Origin: Amycolatopsis sp. MtRt-6
GTDB lineage: Bacteria; Actinomycetota; Actinomycetes; Mycobacteriales; Pseudonocardiaceae
Reading direction: 5' to 3'
DNA: 64,000 nt
Assembly: GCF_017308975.1 (NCBI RefSeq)
Contig: NZ_JADWPD010000044.1
Location: 22,038 to 86,037 of the forward strand
Shown: positions 34,930-43,001 of the stretch, one piece after another
Layout of the letters: every line of letters begins with the position of its first letter
Position numbering within the stretch: position 1 is the stretch's first letter
Translations under genes and position numbers: made by a program
The notes under the pieces: generated by a model
Database searches by the model: none
Seen by the model: only the letters and a program-made list of their open reading frames with translations
Told to the model about the DNA's origin: nothing

Positions 34930-35919
34930 ATGGAGTTTCGTCGTCTCGGCCGCAGTGGCCTCAACGTCAGTGAGATCTCGTACGGGAACTGGCTCACCCA
35001 TGGTTCCCAGGTCGAGGAGGACCAGGCCCGCGCCTGCATCGAGGCCGCCCTCGAGGCCGGCATCACCACCTTCGACACCGCCGACGCCTACGCCAACACC
35101 GCCGCCGAGGCCGTGCTCGGGCGGGGGCTGAAGGGGCAGCGGCGGGAAAGCCTCGAGATCTTCACCAAGGTCTTCTGGCCCACCGGCCCCAAGGGCCCCA
35201 ACGACAAGGGCCTGTCCCGCAAGCACATCATGGAGTCGGCGCACGCGAGCCTCAAGCGGCTGGGCACCGACTACGTCGACCTCTACCAGGCGCACCGGTT
35301 CGACCGGCACACCCCGCTCGAAGAGACCATGGTCGCCTTCGCCGACCTCGTGCGCCAGGGCAAGGTCCTCTACGTCGGCGTCTCGGAATGGACCGCCGAG
35401 CAGATCTCCCGCGGCGCCGCCCTCGCGCGTGAGCTGCACATCCCGCTCGTGTCGAACCAGCCGCAGTACAACATGCTCTGGCGCGTCATCGAAGAGCAGG
35501 TCATCCCCACCTCCGAGCGCGAAGGCCTGAGCCAGATCGTCTGGTCGCCGATCGCCCAGGGCGTGCTCACCGGCAAGTACAAGCCCGGCCAGGCCTACCC
35601 CGAAGGCTCGCGCGCCACCGACGAAAAGGGCGGCGCCGACATGGTCGCCCGCTTCCTCGACGAGGACGTCCTCAAGCGCGTCGCGCAGCTCGAACCCCTC
35701 GCCAAGGAGGCCGGGCTGAGCCTCGCCCAGCTGGCCGTCGCATGGGTGCTGCAGAACCCGAACGTCGCCTCGGCGATCATCGGGGCCTCGCGGCCGGAGC
35801 AGGTGCACGAGAACGTCAAGGCCGCCGGGCAGAAGCTCGACGCCGACCTCCTGCAGGCCATCGACGACGTCCTCGGTGACGTCGTCGAGCGCGACGCGAG
35901 CCTGACCAAGAGCCCCTGA
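34930..35919 (+). CDS. Aldo/keto reductase, Kv-beta-like
   Basis: 329 residues, a TIM-barrel NADPH-dependent reductase. N-terminal MEFRRLGRSGLNVSEISYG; catalytic Asp and Tyr in TFDTADAYANTAAE; the Lys in LEIFTKVFW; and an Asn/His region near YQAHRFD. The C-terminal cofactor-binding segment is SAIIGASRPEQVHENVKA. The subgroup resembles YghZ and potassium-channel beta subunits. Substrate unknown. It is convergent with the purC unit. Confidence 0.92.
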   Translation: MEFRRLGRSGLNVSEISYGNWLTHGSQVEEDQARACIEAALEAGITTFDTADAYANTAAEAVLGRGLKGQRRESLEIFTKVFWPTGPKGPNDKGLSRKHIMESAHASLKRLGTDYVDLYQAHRFDRHTPLEETMVAFADLVRQGKVLYVGVSEWTAEQISRGAALARELHIPLVSNQPQYNMLWRVIEEQVIPTSEREGLSQIVWSPIAQGVLTGKYKPGQAYPEGSRATDEKGGADMVARFLDEDVLKRVAQLEPLAKEAGLSLAQLAVAWVLQNPNVASAIIGASRPEQVHENVKAAGQKLDADLLQAIDDVLGDVVERDASLTKSP

Positions 35920-35928
35920 CCCGGAGGC

Positions 35929-36141
35929 TCAGTCCTGGTTGATCCGGCCCTGGAACGGCACCCCGAGGTCGAACGCGTCCTCGGGGGCCATCCGGGGCTC
36001 CAGGCCGAACCCGCGCAGCAGCCGGCTGGCACCCGCCAGCCGGTCGCCGCCGCGGCCGGGCACGCGCGCGGGCGCGAGCCCGTGCGCGACCAGCAGGCTC
36101 TCGACGTCGTCGATCAGCCGGTACGGGTCGTACTCACCCAC
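35929..36141 (-). CDS. Small protein coupled to purC, unknown function
   Basis: 70 residues starting at a GTG that lies inside the last codons of purC (8-bp overlap), so translation is probably coupled. The sequence (MGEYDPYRLIDDVESLLVAH, then a Gly/Arg-rich middle and a Pro/Asp tail) does not match PurS, which often follows purC, nor any family I know. Third gene of the gntR-purC unit. Confidence 0.65.
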   Translation of the reverse strand: MGEYDPYRLIDDVESLLVAHGLAPARVPGRGGDRLAGASRLLRGFGLEPRMAPEDAFDLGVPFQGRINQD

Positions 36142-36976
36142 GGACCCAGGTCTTCCCCGTGATCCGCTCGTAGACCTCGGTGTAGCGCTGCCGCGTCTGC
36201 TCGACGACGTCCGCGGGGATCTCCGGCCCGGGCGGGGTCTGGTCCCAGCCCGTCGACCGCGACCAGTCGCGCACGAACTGCTTGTCGAACGCGCGCTGCG
36301 GGCGGCCCGGCTCCCACTCGTCGGCCGGCCAGAACCGCGACGAGTCCGACGTCAGGACCTCGTCGCCGAGGGTCAGCGTGCCGTCGGCGTCGAAGCCGAA
36401 CTCCAGCTTCGTGTCCGCGATGATCACGCCCTGCTTCGCCGCGTGCTCCGCGCCCTTCGTGTAGATCTCCAGCGTCAGCTCGCGAAGCCGCTTCGCGGTG
36501 TCCTCGCCGATCTCGTTCAGGACCTCGTCGAAGGTCATGAACTCGTCGTGGCCGGTGTCGGAGATCTTCGTCGTCGGCGTGAAGATCGGCTCCGGCAGCT
36601 TGTCGCCCTCGACCAGGCCCGGCGGCAGCGCGACACCCGAAATCTTGCCGTCGCGCTGGTACTCGCGCAGGCCCAGGCCGGCGAGGTAGCCGCGCGCGAT
36701 GCACTCGACCTGGACCATCTTCAGCGGCTTGCAGCGCATCGCGCGCCCGGCGAACTCCGCCGGCACGTCGGTGGTCGACACGACGTGGTTCGGGACGACC
36801 TCGGTCATCCGGTCGAACCACCAGGCCGACAGCTGGTTGAGCAGCTTGCCCTTGTCCGGGATCGGCGTCGGCAGCGAGACGTCGTAGACCGAGACGCGGT
36901 CGGACGCGACCAGCAGGATGTCCCCGCCGTCGAGTTCGTACAGGTCACGGACCTTGCCCGCGTGGATGTGCTTCAT
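36134..36976 (-). CDS. purC: Phosphoribosylaminoimidazole-succinocarboxamide synthase
   Basis: 280 residues. SAICAR synthetase joins CAIR and aspartate with ATP in purine synthesis. The N-terminal GKVRDLYEL and VASDRVSVYDV, the RCKPLKMVQVECIARGYLAG motif and DSSRFWPADEWEPG are all family landmarks. The ATG at 36976 overlaps the stop of gntR by 4 bp (ATGA), making a tightly coupled regulator-enzyme pair. Confidence 0.97.
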   Translation of the reverse strand: MKHIHAGKVRDLYELDGGDILLVASDRVSVYDVSLPTPIPDKGKLLNQLSAWWFDRMTEVVPNHVVSTTDVPAEFAGRAMRCKPLKMVQVECIARGYLAGLGLREYQRDGKISGVALPPGLVEGDKLPEPIFTPTTKISDTGHDEFMTFDEVLNEIGEDTAKRLRELTLEIYTKGAEHAAKQGVIIADTKLEFGFDADGTLTLGDEVLTSDSSRFWPADEWEPGRPQRAFDKQFVRDWSRSTGWDQTPPGPEIPADVVEQTRQRYTEVYERITGKTWVRG

Positions 36977-37722
36977 TCGCCGTCCTCAGTCGTGTACTCG
37001 TAGAAAACCCAGTGGTCGGGCAAGGCGGCGGACTCACCGTACTCGACGACCGTCCCGTCGGCCGCCAGGAAGGTGCTCCGGCCGAGCAGCACCGGCGACC
37101 CCTCCGGCAGGCCCAGCTCGGCCGCCTCCTCCTCGCCCGCGCGGCCCGCCGCGTGGCGTTCCTGCGTCGTCGCGATCTTCGTGCCCAGCCGGGCGGCCGC
37201 GTGGGCCGCGGTGCCCTCGACGATCCGCTCCGCCACCAGCAGCGCCGGCGCCTTGGCCGACAGCGCGCCGTCGAACCACGACGTCGACGTCGACAGCGGC
37301 CGCGAGTCGGGACCGTACGTGGTCCGCCGGCGGCGGATCACCGGGGCGCCCGCCTCCAGGCCGAGTGCGGCCGCGGCGCGTTCGGTCGCCGGTTCGAGGG
37401 TGGCCGAGCGGATCACCGCGTAGTGGCCCGGCGGGTAGATCCGGCCGGTCCGCGCCGAGGCGGCGGAGCGGTCGCGGGCCGTGCGGTGCAGGCCGCCGCG
37501 GTCGACGACGGTGCCGACGCCGCGCACGGGCCGCACGAGGCCCTGCGAGCGCAGCGTGGCCAGCACCTTGGTGGCCGTCGCCATGGCGACGGTCCAGGTG
37601 CGCGCTATCTCGCGGGCGGACGGCACTGCGTCGCCCTCCTGCAGCCGGCCGGACAGGATGTCGTCACGGATCCGGCCCGCGATCTGCAGGTACGGCGGCT
37701 CAGGGCGGTCGAGGGTGGGCAA
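36973..37722 (-). CDS. GntR-family regulator with UTRA domain
   Basis: 249 residues. N-terminal winged helix (YLQIAGRIRDDILSGRLQEG ... SAREIARTWTVAMATATKVL) and a C-terminal UTRA/HutC effector domain from about residue 90. First gene of the unit with purC and the small gene at 35929. A perfect palindrome GTGTACTAGTACAC lies 84 bp upstream of its start, between it and the divergent gene at 37861; self-regulation and control of both directions are likely. Effector unknown; a purine-linked ligand is inference from purC. Confidence 0.9.
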   Translation of the reverse strand: MPTLDRPEPPYLQIAGRIRDDILSGRLQEGDAVPSAREIARTWTVAMATATKVLATLRSQGLVRPVRGVGTVVDRGGLHRTARDRSAASARTGRIYPPGHYAVIRSATLEPATERAAAALGLEAGAPVIRRRRTTYGPDSRPLSTSTSWFDGALSAKAPALLVAERIVEGTAAHAAARLGTKIATTQERHAAGRAGEEEAAELGLPEGSPVLLGRSTFLAADGTVVEYGESAALPDHWVFYEYTTEDGE

Positions 37723-37805
37723 GGCGGCTCCTCACAGGGACAACACGCACAAGTGTTCTAGCACGCCGGGGGGTGTCCCACAAAGGCCTGTTCAGAACCA
37801 CCCAG

Positions 37806-37819
37806 GTGTACTAGTACAC
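37806..37819. promoter_or_regulatory. Palindromic GntR-type operator
   Basis: GTGTACTAGTACAC, a perfect 14-bp palindrome of the form typical for GntR/HutC regulators. Two weaker look-alikes flank it: GTGTTCTAGCAC at 37753-37764 and a CTAG-N4-CTAG pair at 37835-37846. All lie in the 138 bp between gntR and the gene at 37861. Confidence 0.75.
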
Positions 37820-37860
37820 GCACTGGACTGCGCTCTAGTACGCTAGTTACCCTCGAAAGT

Positions 37861-38310
37861 GTGTCCCCGCCCACACCGAACTCCGGTTCCGGCGGCCCGG
37901 GCCTCGAGGAACTCCTCGAGGAACTCCGGCGCCGCAAATGGGTGCTGCACCTGTTCGGCGGCCGCGAGGCGCCGGAGATCTACGCGGCCGTGCACCGCTG
38001 GCCGACCTGCGCGGACGTCATCATCCTCCGCGACGAGCACCGGGCCAGCGCCTACCGCGTGCCGACGTTCCCGGGCACGGACGTGTTCAACCCGCGAGTC
38101 GTCACCTGGCAGTACCACGCCACCCCGGTGTGGACGCTGCGGGCGGTGCTCACCCTGGCGGAGCCCGGCACCCCGGGCGCGCCGCTGCAGGCACTCCGGC
38201 CACAGCCGGACTGCCGGATCCCGGCCGAGCTGCGGCGGGACGTCACCATCCGGCCGACCGGGCTGCCTCAGGAGGGAGACGACGGCGGTGGCCCGCCCGC
38301 GTGCGCCTAG
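37861..38310 (+). CDS. Unrecognised protein divergent from GntR
   Basis: 149 residues with a Ser/Pro/Gly-rich N-terminus, a helix (GLEELLEELRRRKWVLHLFG), then an alpha-beta stretch (CADVIILRDEHRASAYRVP and RVVTWQYHATPVWTLRAVL) and a Pro/Gly-rich tail. It may be a small ligand-binding fold, but I cannot name a family. GTG at 37861 starts 42 bp after the GntR palindrome, so repression by GntR is likely. A 23-codon ORF overlaps its end. Confidence 0.7.
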   Translation: MSPPTPNSGSGGPGLEELLEELRRRKWVLHLFGGREAPEIYAAVHRWPTCADVIILRDEHRASAYRVPTFPGTDVFNPRVVTWQYHATPVWTLRAVLTLAEPGTPGAPLQALRPQPDCRIPAELRRDVTIRPTGLPQEGDDGGGPPACA

Positions 38311-38359
38311 CGGTTTCCGGGCGCAGCGGGCCGGCCGCCGCTCCGCGAAGACGAGGTGA
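38288..38359 (+). CDS. Candidate 23-residue basic peptide
   Basis: GTG to TGA, overlapping the preceding gene by 23 bp in another frame. AGGAGGGAG lies 9-12 bases upstream. The product is very basic (8 Arg or Lys) with Pro and Gly near the start (VARPRAPSGF). Too short for codon statistics; it is supported mainly by the ribosome-binding site and its place in a terminator-bounded unit. Confidence 0.35.
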   Translation: MARPRAPSGFRAQRAGRRSAKTR

Positions 38360-38390
38360 CCCCACCGATCGGCAGGGAGGAGAACCACCC

Positions 38391-38444
38391 ATGCGCCAGG
38401 AAGCACCCGTTCCCCCGAAGCCTTCGCACTCGGCCTACCCGTAG
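38391..38444 (+). CDS. Candidate 17-residue Pro-rich peptide
   Basis: ATG to TAG, preceded by GGGAGGAG about 9 bases upstream, the strongest ribosome-binding site of this unit. Product MRQEAPVPPKPSHSAYP. No modification genes lie next to it. A terminator follows at 38498. It could be a real micro-protein or leader peptide; it may also be chance. Confidence 0.4.
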   Translation: MRQEAPVPPKPSHSAYP

Positions 38445-38497
38445 GGCACGAGCTGCGGTCCGGCCCGGAAGCCCTGAGGCCTCTGGACGCGGATCGC

Positions 38498-38528
38498 GCC
38501 GGGCACCCGGACGGACCGGGTGCCCGGC
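38498..38528 (+). terminator. Terminator of the 37861-38444 unit
   Basis: GCCGGGCACCCGG-acgga-CCGGGTGCCCGGC, 13-bp perfect arms. Downstream, 38529-38765 has no convincing gene on either strand and leads into cobT. Confidence 0.85.
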
Positions 38529-38765
38529 ATCCACCTCGGACAGCGTCGTCCGCGGCCAGGCCCGGCACAGCCCCCCCGTCCTCGCGTGTACGGGCCGACA
38601 CCGCACCGATCGACTCGAGGTGGACCAGCGGCCGGGCCGCGTCGTGCGGCAGCACGGCGTCGACCCGGCCGCCTGTGCTTTCGCGGGCGACGAGCCGCGA
38701 GACCACCACCCGGCTCTTCCCGGTAAGTTGGCCGCAGCATTGCCGCGGAAGAGGAAGGGCCTGGC

Positions 38766-39842
38766 GTGGAGCCGGAAAACATCGAGTTCCCCGAGATCAC
38801 CCCGCCCGACGACCATGCCCGCTCCGCGGCGATCGCCCTGCACGACAAGCTCGTCAAGCCCGCCGGTTCGCTCGGGCGGCTCGAAGAGCTGGGCGTCTGG
38901 ATCGCCGCCTGCCAGGGGCAGTCGCCGCCGCGGCCGTTCACGCGGCCGCGCGTTGTCGTCTTCGCCGGGGACCACGGCATTGCCGCCAAGGGCGTTTCCG
39001 CCTATCCCGCCGAGGTCACCGCGCAGCTGCTCGGCACCATGCTCACCGGCGGGGCCGCAATCAACGTCCTGGCCGCCGCCGCGGGCGCGAGCGTGCGGGT
39101 CGTCGACCTGGCCGTCGACACCGAGGCTCCCGCGACCCGCTCGATCGGCGAGTTCAAGGTCCGCCGCGGCTCCGGCTCCATCGACGTCGAAGACGCTCTG
39201 ACCGCCGACGAGGTGAAGAAGGCGATCCGCGCCGGGATCGCGATCGCCGACGCCGAGGTCGACGGCGGGGCCGACCTGCTCATCCCCGGCGACCTCGGGA
39301 TCGGCAACAGCACCCCGGCCTCCGTGCTGGTGGCGGCGCTGACCGGCAGCGAGCCGGTCGCCGTCGTCGGCCGCGGCTCCGGCATCGACGACGACGCCTG
39401 GATGCGCAAGGCCGCCGCCGTGCGCGACGCCCTGCGCCGGGCCCGCGCGGTGCTGGCCGACCCGGTCGACCTGCTGCGCAGCACGGCCGGCGCGGACATC
39501 GCCGCGATGACCGGCTTCCTCGCCCAGGCCGCGGCCCGGCGGACGCCGGTGGTGCTCGACGGCCTGGTCGCCTGCGCGGCGGCGCTCGTCGCCGAGGACC
39601 TGGCCCCGGGCGCCCGCCGCTGGTGGGTCGCGGGCCAGCGGACGGCCGAACCGGCGCACGCCCTGGCCCTGGAGCACCTCGACCTGGGCCCGCTGCTGGA
39701 ACTGGACGTCCGGCTCGGCGAAGGCACCGGCGCGGTGACCGCGCTGCCGCTGCTGATGATGGCCGCCCGCGTCCTCGCCGAGACGGCCACCCACGAGCAG
39801 GCCGGCGTCTCCGGCCCGCTCATCGCCGCGCCCGCGTCCTGA
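38766..39842 (+). CDS. cobT: Nicotinate-nucleotide-dimethylbenzimidazole phosphoribosyltransferase
   Basis: 358 residues. Activates dimethylbenzimidazole for the lower loop of cobalamin. Motifs: KPAGSLGRLEELG, FAGDHGIAAKGVSAYP, LLIPGDLGIGNSTPAS and near the C-terminus RLGEGTGA with the catalytic Glu. GTG at 38766; no cobalamin riboswitch could be recognised in front. cobS, its usual partner in mycobacteria, is not next to it here. Confidence 0.95.
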   Translation: MEPENIEFPEITPPDDHARSAAIALHDKLVKPAGSLGRLEELGVWIAACQGQSPPRPFTRPRVVVFAGDHGIAAKGVSAYPAEVTAQLLGTMLTGGAAINVLAAAAGASVRVVDLAVDTEAPATRSIGEFKVRRGSGSIDVEDALTADEVKKAIRAGIAIADAEVDGGADLLIPGDLGIGNSTPASVLVAALTGSEPVAVVGRGSGIDDDAWMRKAAAVRDALRRARAVLADPVDLLRSTAGADIAAMTGFLAQAAARRTPVVLDGLVACAAALVAEDLAPGARRWWVAGQRTAEPAHALALEHLDLGPLLELDVRLGEGTGAVTALPLLMMAARVLAETATHEQAGVSGPLIAAPAS

Positions 39843-39878
39843 ACCACGAAAGCGACTCCCGGAAGGTCGGCTCGCCGA

Positions 39879-39922
39879 CCCTAGGGGTAACTGTCTCATC
39901 GATGAGGCAGTTACCCCTAGGG
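39879..39922. terminator. 44-bp near-perfect palindrome between cobT and ilvE
   Basis: CCCTAGGGGTAACTG and its inverse CAGTTACCCCTAGGG flank CTCATCGATGAG. Of 22 pairs only one is not Watson-Crick (T/G, a U-G wobble in RNA). It lies between the convergent stops of cobT (39842) and ilvE (39930). AT content is higher than in the neighbouring terminators. Confidence 0.9.
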
Positions 39923-39929
39923 TGTCGGA

Positions 39930-41033
39930 TCAACCGAGCTTGACCATCCAGTGGTCCGGGTCGGGGCGGGTGCCCTCCTGGATCCCGGTCAGCTCCTCGC
40001 GCAGCTTCATCGTCAGCGCACCCGGCTGCCCGTCGGCGATCGTGAACTCGCCACCGCCGTGCTTGACGTGCCCGACCGGCGTGATCACCGCCGCGGTGCC
40101 GCAGGCGAACGTCTCGGTCAGCTCGCCCGAAGCCGCCGCCTTCTCCCACTCGTCGGTGGAGATCCGGCGCTCCTCGACCTTGTACCCGAGCCGCGAAGCC
40201 AGCTGCAGCAGCGACTTCCGGGTGACGCCGGGCAGCAGCGACCCGGTCAGCTCGGGCGTGACCACCCGGGCGTTTTCGCCGGAGCCGAAGACGAAGAACA
40301 GGTTCATCCCGCCCATCTCCTCGACCCAGCGCCGCTCGACCGCGTCGAGCCACACGACCTGGTCACAGCCCTTCTCGACGGCCTGCGCCTGCGCCACGAA
40401 CGACGCCGCGTAGTTGCCGGCGCACTTGGCCGCGCCGGTGCCGCCGGGAGCCGCCCGGACGTACTCGGTGGACAGCCAGACGCTGACCGGCTTCACGCCA
40501 CCCGCGAAGTACGACCCCGCCGGCGAGGCGATCACCGTGTACACGTAGTCGGCGGCCGGGCTGTTGACGCCCAGGCCGGTCGACGTCGAGATCATGAACG
40601 GCCGCAGGTACAGCGAATCACCCGGCCGGGTGGGCACCCACCGGCCGTCGACGGCGACGAGTTCCCGCAGCGATTCGAGGAACATCTCTTCGGGCAGCTG
40701 CGGCATGGCGAGCCGCTCGGCCGACTGCCGGAACCGGGTGGCGTTGGCGTCCGGGCGGAACGACGCGATCGAGCCGTCCGGCTGGCGGTAGGCCTTGAGC
40801 CCCTCGAAGATGGCCTGGCCGTAGTGCAGCACCGACGTCGCCGGGTCGAGCGTGAACGGGGCGTACGGACCCACCTGGGCCTCGTGCCAGCCCTGGCCCT
40901 TCGACCACTTGACGGTGACCATGTGGTCGGTGAAGTACAACCCGAACCCGGGCGTTTCGAGTACCTCCGCGACACGGTCCGCGCTCGCAGGACTCGGGTG
41001 CGGGACATGGGCGAACTGTGCCGTGGTCGTCAT
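39930..41033 (-). CDS. ilvE: Branched-chain amino acid aminotransferase
   Basis: 367-residue fold-type IV PLP enzyme, final step of Val, Leu and Ile synthesis. YGQAIFEGLKAY, SLYLRPFM and GTGAAKCAGNYAAS (the Lys binds PLP) are IlvE motifs, as is the GTAAVITPVG loop. ATG at 41033; the frame is open further upstream but without homology. Same place as Rv2210c. Confidence 0.96.
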   Translation of the reverse strand: MTTTAQFAHVPHPSPASADRVAEVLETPGFGLYFTDHMVTVKWSKGQGWHEAQVGPYAPFTLDPATSVLHYGQAIFEGLKAYRQPDGSIASFRPDANATRFRQSAERLAMPQLPEEMFLESLRELVAVDGRWVPTRPGDSLYLRPFMISTSTGLGVNSPAADYVYTVIASPAGSYFAGGVKPVSVWLSTEYVRAAPGGTGAAKCAGNYAASFVAQAQAVEKGCDQVVWLDAVERRWVEEMGGMNLFFVFGSGENARVVTPELTGSLLPGVTRKSLLQLASRLGYKVEERRISTDEWEKAAASGELTETFACGTAAVITPVGHVKHGGGEFTIADGQPGALTMKLREELTGIQEGTRPDPDHWMVKLG

Positions 41034-41129
41034 GGTTAGACGATACCGCTTGCTCGGACGCGCGTTAGTCGGATGTCCATCTGTTCCGGGCGCCCCGCGT
41101 CCGGCTCGTGATGACTCTAGGATGCCCTT

Positions 41130-41432
41130 GTGACCTACCACTCCACTGAGCCGGTGCCCCGGCCCAAGACCGGCGGAGCCGACGTCAAGACGTTCGTCAC
41201 CGCGGTGCTGCTGACCTTCGGTGTCGGCCTGCTCGGCATGGTCGGCTGGGCCGTGCTCAGCAGCGGCTTCGGCGGCTTCCTCGGCCTGGTCGGCGGGGTG
41301 TTCGCCATCGTGTGGTGGCGGAGCATCCACGGCAAGAAGGTGTTCCCGGCGGTCATCCCGACGAAGTCGGTGGTCGTCCTCGCGGTGGTCAACGCCGTGC
41401 TGGCGCTGATCCTTCTCCTGCTCGCGGGCTGA
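41130..41432 (+). CDS. Small membrane protein, unknown
   Basis: 100 residues with three hydrophobic segments (FVTAVLLTFGVGLLGMVGW, GGFLGLVGGVFAIVWW, VVVLAVVNAVLALILLLL) and a conserved-looking basic HGKK loop between the second and third. GTG start at 41130. It is divergent from ilvE and overlaps the end of the DUF402 gene by 44 bp, on opposite strands. No known function. Confidence 0.75.
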   Translation: MTYHSTEPVPRPKTGGADVKTFVTAVLLTFGVGLLGMVGWAVLSSGFGGFLGLVGGVFAIVWWRSIHGKKVFPAVIPTKSVVVLAVVNAVLALILLLLAG

Positions 41433-42051
41433 GCTCCGCCGGCAGCTCCGGCGCCGGCCAGCCCGGGTCCGGGCGGAAGTCGGTGTCCGTCCCGTCGAAC
41501 GGGTAGGCGCCGCGTTCGGCCAGCGCGCCGATCCGCTCGCCTTCGGCCCGCAGCCGGTCGAACTGCTCGAGCGTCAGGCGGCCGACTTCCAGGGCGGCCT
41601 CGGCCTCGTCCTCGTCGTCCCAGCGCCAGCTGCCGTCGCGTTCGACGACGACGTCGAGCACGCCGTCGATCCGGTCGACCGCGCCCGCCGTGCGCCCCAG
41701 CGGGATCTCGAGGTTGACGTACCAGTTCTTGAACCGGCCTTCGAGGTCGAAGAACCACCAGACCGACGACCACTCGTCTTCGGGGATCCGCCGGAGCGTC
41801 GAGGCGCCGTGCCAGGAGTCGGGGACCGGCACCCGCGGGATGCGGAACCGCTGGTCGAGCGGGGCGTCGCGCATCAGGCGGCCGTCGGCGAGCCTGCTGC
41901 CGACGATCGGCGTGCCGGCCGGCAGCCAGGCGAGCAGGACGCGGCCGTCGTCTTCGAGGACGCGCAGCGGGTGGACCTGGCCGATCGAGCCGTCGGGGCG
42001 GTGGAACCGTTCGACCACGGTCTCCCCCGGCCGCCAGCGTCGATCACTCAC
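41389..42051 (-). CDS. DUF402 (FomD-like) domain protein
   Basis: 220 residues. The core FDLEGRFKNWYVNLEIPL is the DUF402 signature and precedes an acidic DxxLDxxV stretch, IDGVLDVVVERDGSW, that can bind a divalent metal. FomD-type members hydrolyse nucleotide conjugates. GTG at 42051 overlaps the end of the upstream membrane gene by 8 bp, so the two are probably co-translated. Confidence 0.85.
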   Translation of the reverse strand: MSDRRWRPGETVVERFHRPDGSIGQVHPLRVLEDDGRVLLAWLPAGTPIVGSRLADGRLMRDAPLDQRFRIPRVPVPDSWHGASTLRRIPEDEWSSVWWFFDLEGRFKNWYVNLEIPLGRTAGAVDRIDGVLDVVVERDGSWRWDDEDEAEAALEVGRLTLEQFDRLRAEGERIGALAERGAYPFDGTDTDFRPDPGWPAPELPAELSPRAGEGSAPARR

Positions 42052-42892
42052 GAGCCCCACTGTACCTGCGGGCGCGTACGCCCAGTAGCAGCTCGAACAC
42101 GACCGCCAGCCCCGCGACCACGAGCACGGGCAGCACCGGCAGGAAGTACGCGGCCACCGCGGCGACGGCGACGCCCGCGAGCCCCGGCGGCCCGGTTCGC
42201 TCGCGGACCTCCGCACCGGCCGCGAGCGCCGGCAGCACCGTCGCGACCACGGCGACGACCGTGAGCATCGGCTGCAGCGCGTCGGCGTCGGCGGCGGACA
42301 GCAGGTCACGCAGCGACGTGAGCGACAGCCCGAGCCGGACCGCGCCGAGCTGGTAGAGCGCGGCGAAGCCGGCCAGCAGGGCGACCGCGCCGAGCAGCAG
42401 GACGCGCAGCCCGGCCTTGCCGCGTCCCGCGGGCCGCAGGAACGGCAGCGCCAGCACGGCCACGAAGAGCACGCCCGCGAAGTCCGGGGGTTGCGGGCCG
42501 CCGCCGGCCGTCGCCACCGGCGGCACGGCCACGCACACGCCGACCAGCACGAGGCCCGCGACGAGCAGCAGTCCGCAGACGGCGCGCACGACGATCGCCG
42601 GGATCTTCAGCCCGGCGAACCCCACGCCGGTCACCACGACGACGAACGCCGCGGCCGCCGCCTCGCGGTGCCCGGGGAAGACGTAGGCGCCGAACGCGAT
42701 GGCGTAGCCGGTCACCTCCGCCGGCCGCGCGACCGCCACGGCGACCCGCTCCACCAGGGCGTCCCCCGGTTCCGGCACCCGCGCCGACACGCCGGCGGCC
42801 ACCGCCGCGAGCACCAGCCCGGCGAGCAGCCACCAGCCCGCACCCGCCGCCCCGGCCGCCAGCACCACCAGCAGCCCGCCACCCAGCCGCAC
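42044..42892 (-). CDS. Polytopic membrane protein, unknown
   Basis: 282 residues, Ala/Val/Leu-rich with about eight membrane helices, short Arg-containing cytosolic loops, and a PEPGDALVERVAVAVARP loop early on. GTG at 42892 has GGGAGGG upstream. It forms a two-gene unit with the DUF402 gene and is divergent from pepA across 109 bp. No transporter motif was recognised. Confidence 0.75.
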   Translation of the reverse strand: MRLGGGLLVVLAAGAAGAGWWLLAGLVLAAVAAGVSARVPEPGDALVERVAVAVARPAEVTGYAIAFGAYVFPGHREAAAAAFVVVVTGVGFAGLKIPAIVVRAVCGLLLVAGLVLVGVCVAVPPVATAGGGPQPPDFAGVLFVAVLALPFLRPAGRGKAGLRVLLLGAVALLAGFAALYQLGAVRLGLSLTSLRDLLSAADADALQPMLTVVAVVATVLPALAAGAEVRERTGPPGLAGVAVAAVAAYFLPVLPVLVVAGLAVVFELLLGVRARRYSGARE

Positions 42893-43001
42893 GCAGCCCT
42901 CCCGTACCTGTGTTCACCCGCGATTTCGTCGTCATTAGCATGGCTCACGATCCCGACCGGGCCGGTGCCCGGTACCACCGAGAACGCGCGAGGAGCCAGA
43001 A

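Noticed and set aside
38529..38765. Cobalamin riboswitch upstream of cobT, or a minus-strand gene here
   Set aside because: No B12-box-like conserved core (GCCACTG) was seen, and the minus-strand frame (MVVSRLVARES...) runs through the terminator and into the small ORFs without any family signal.
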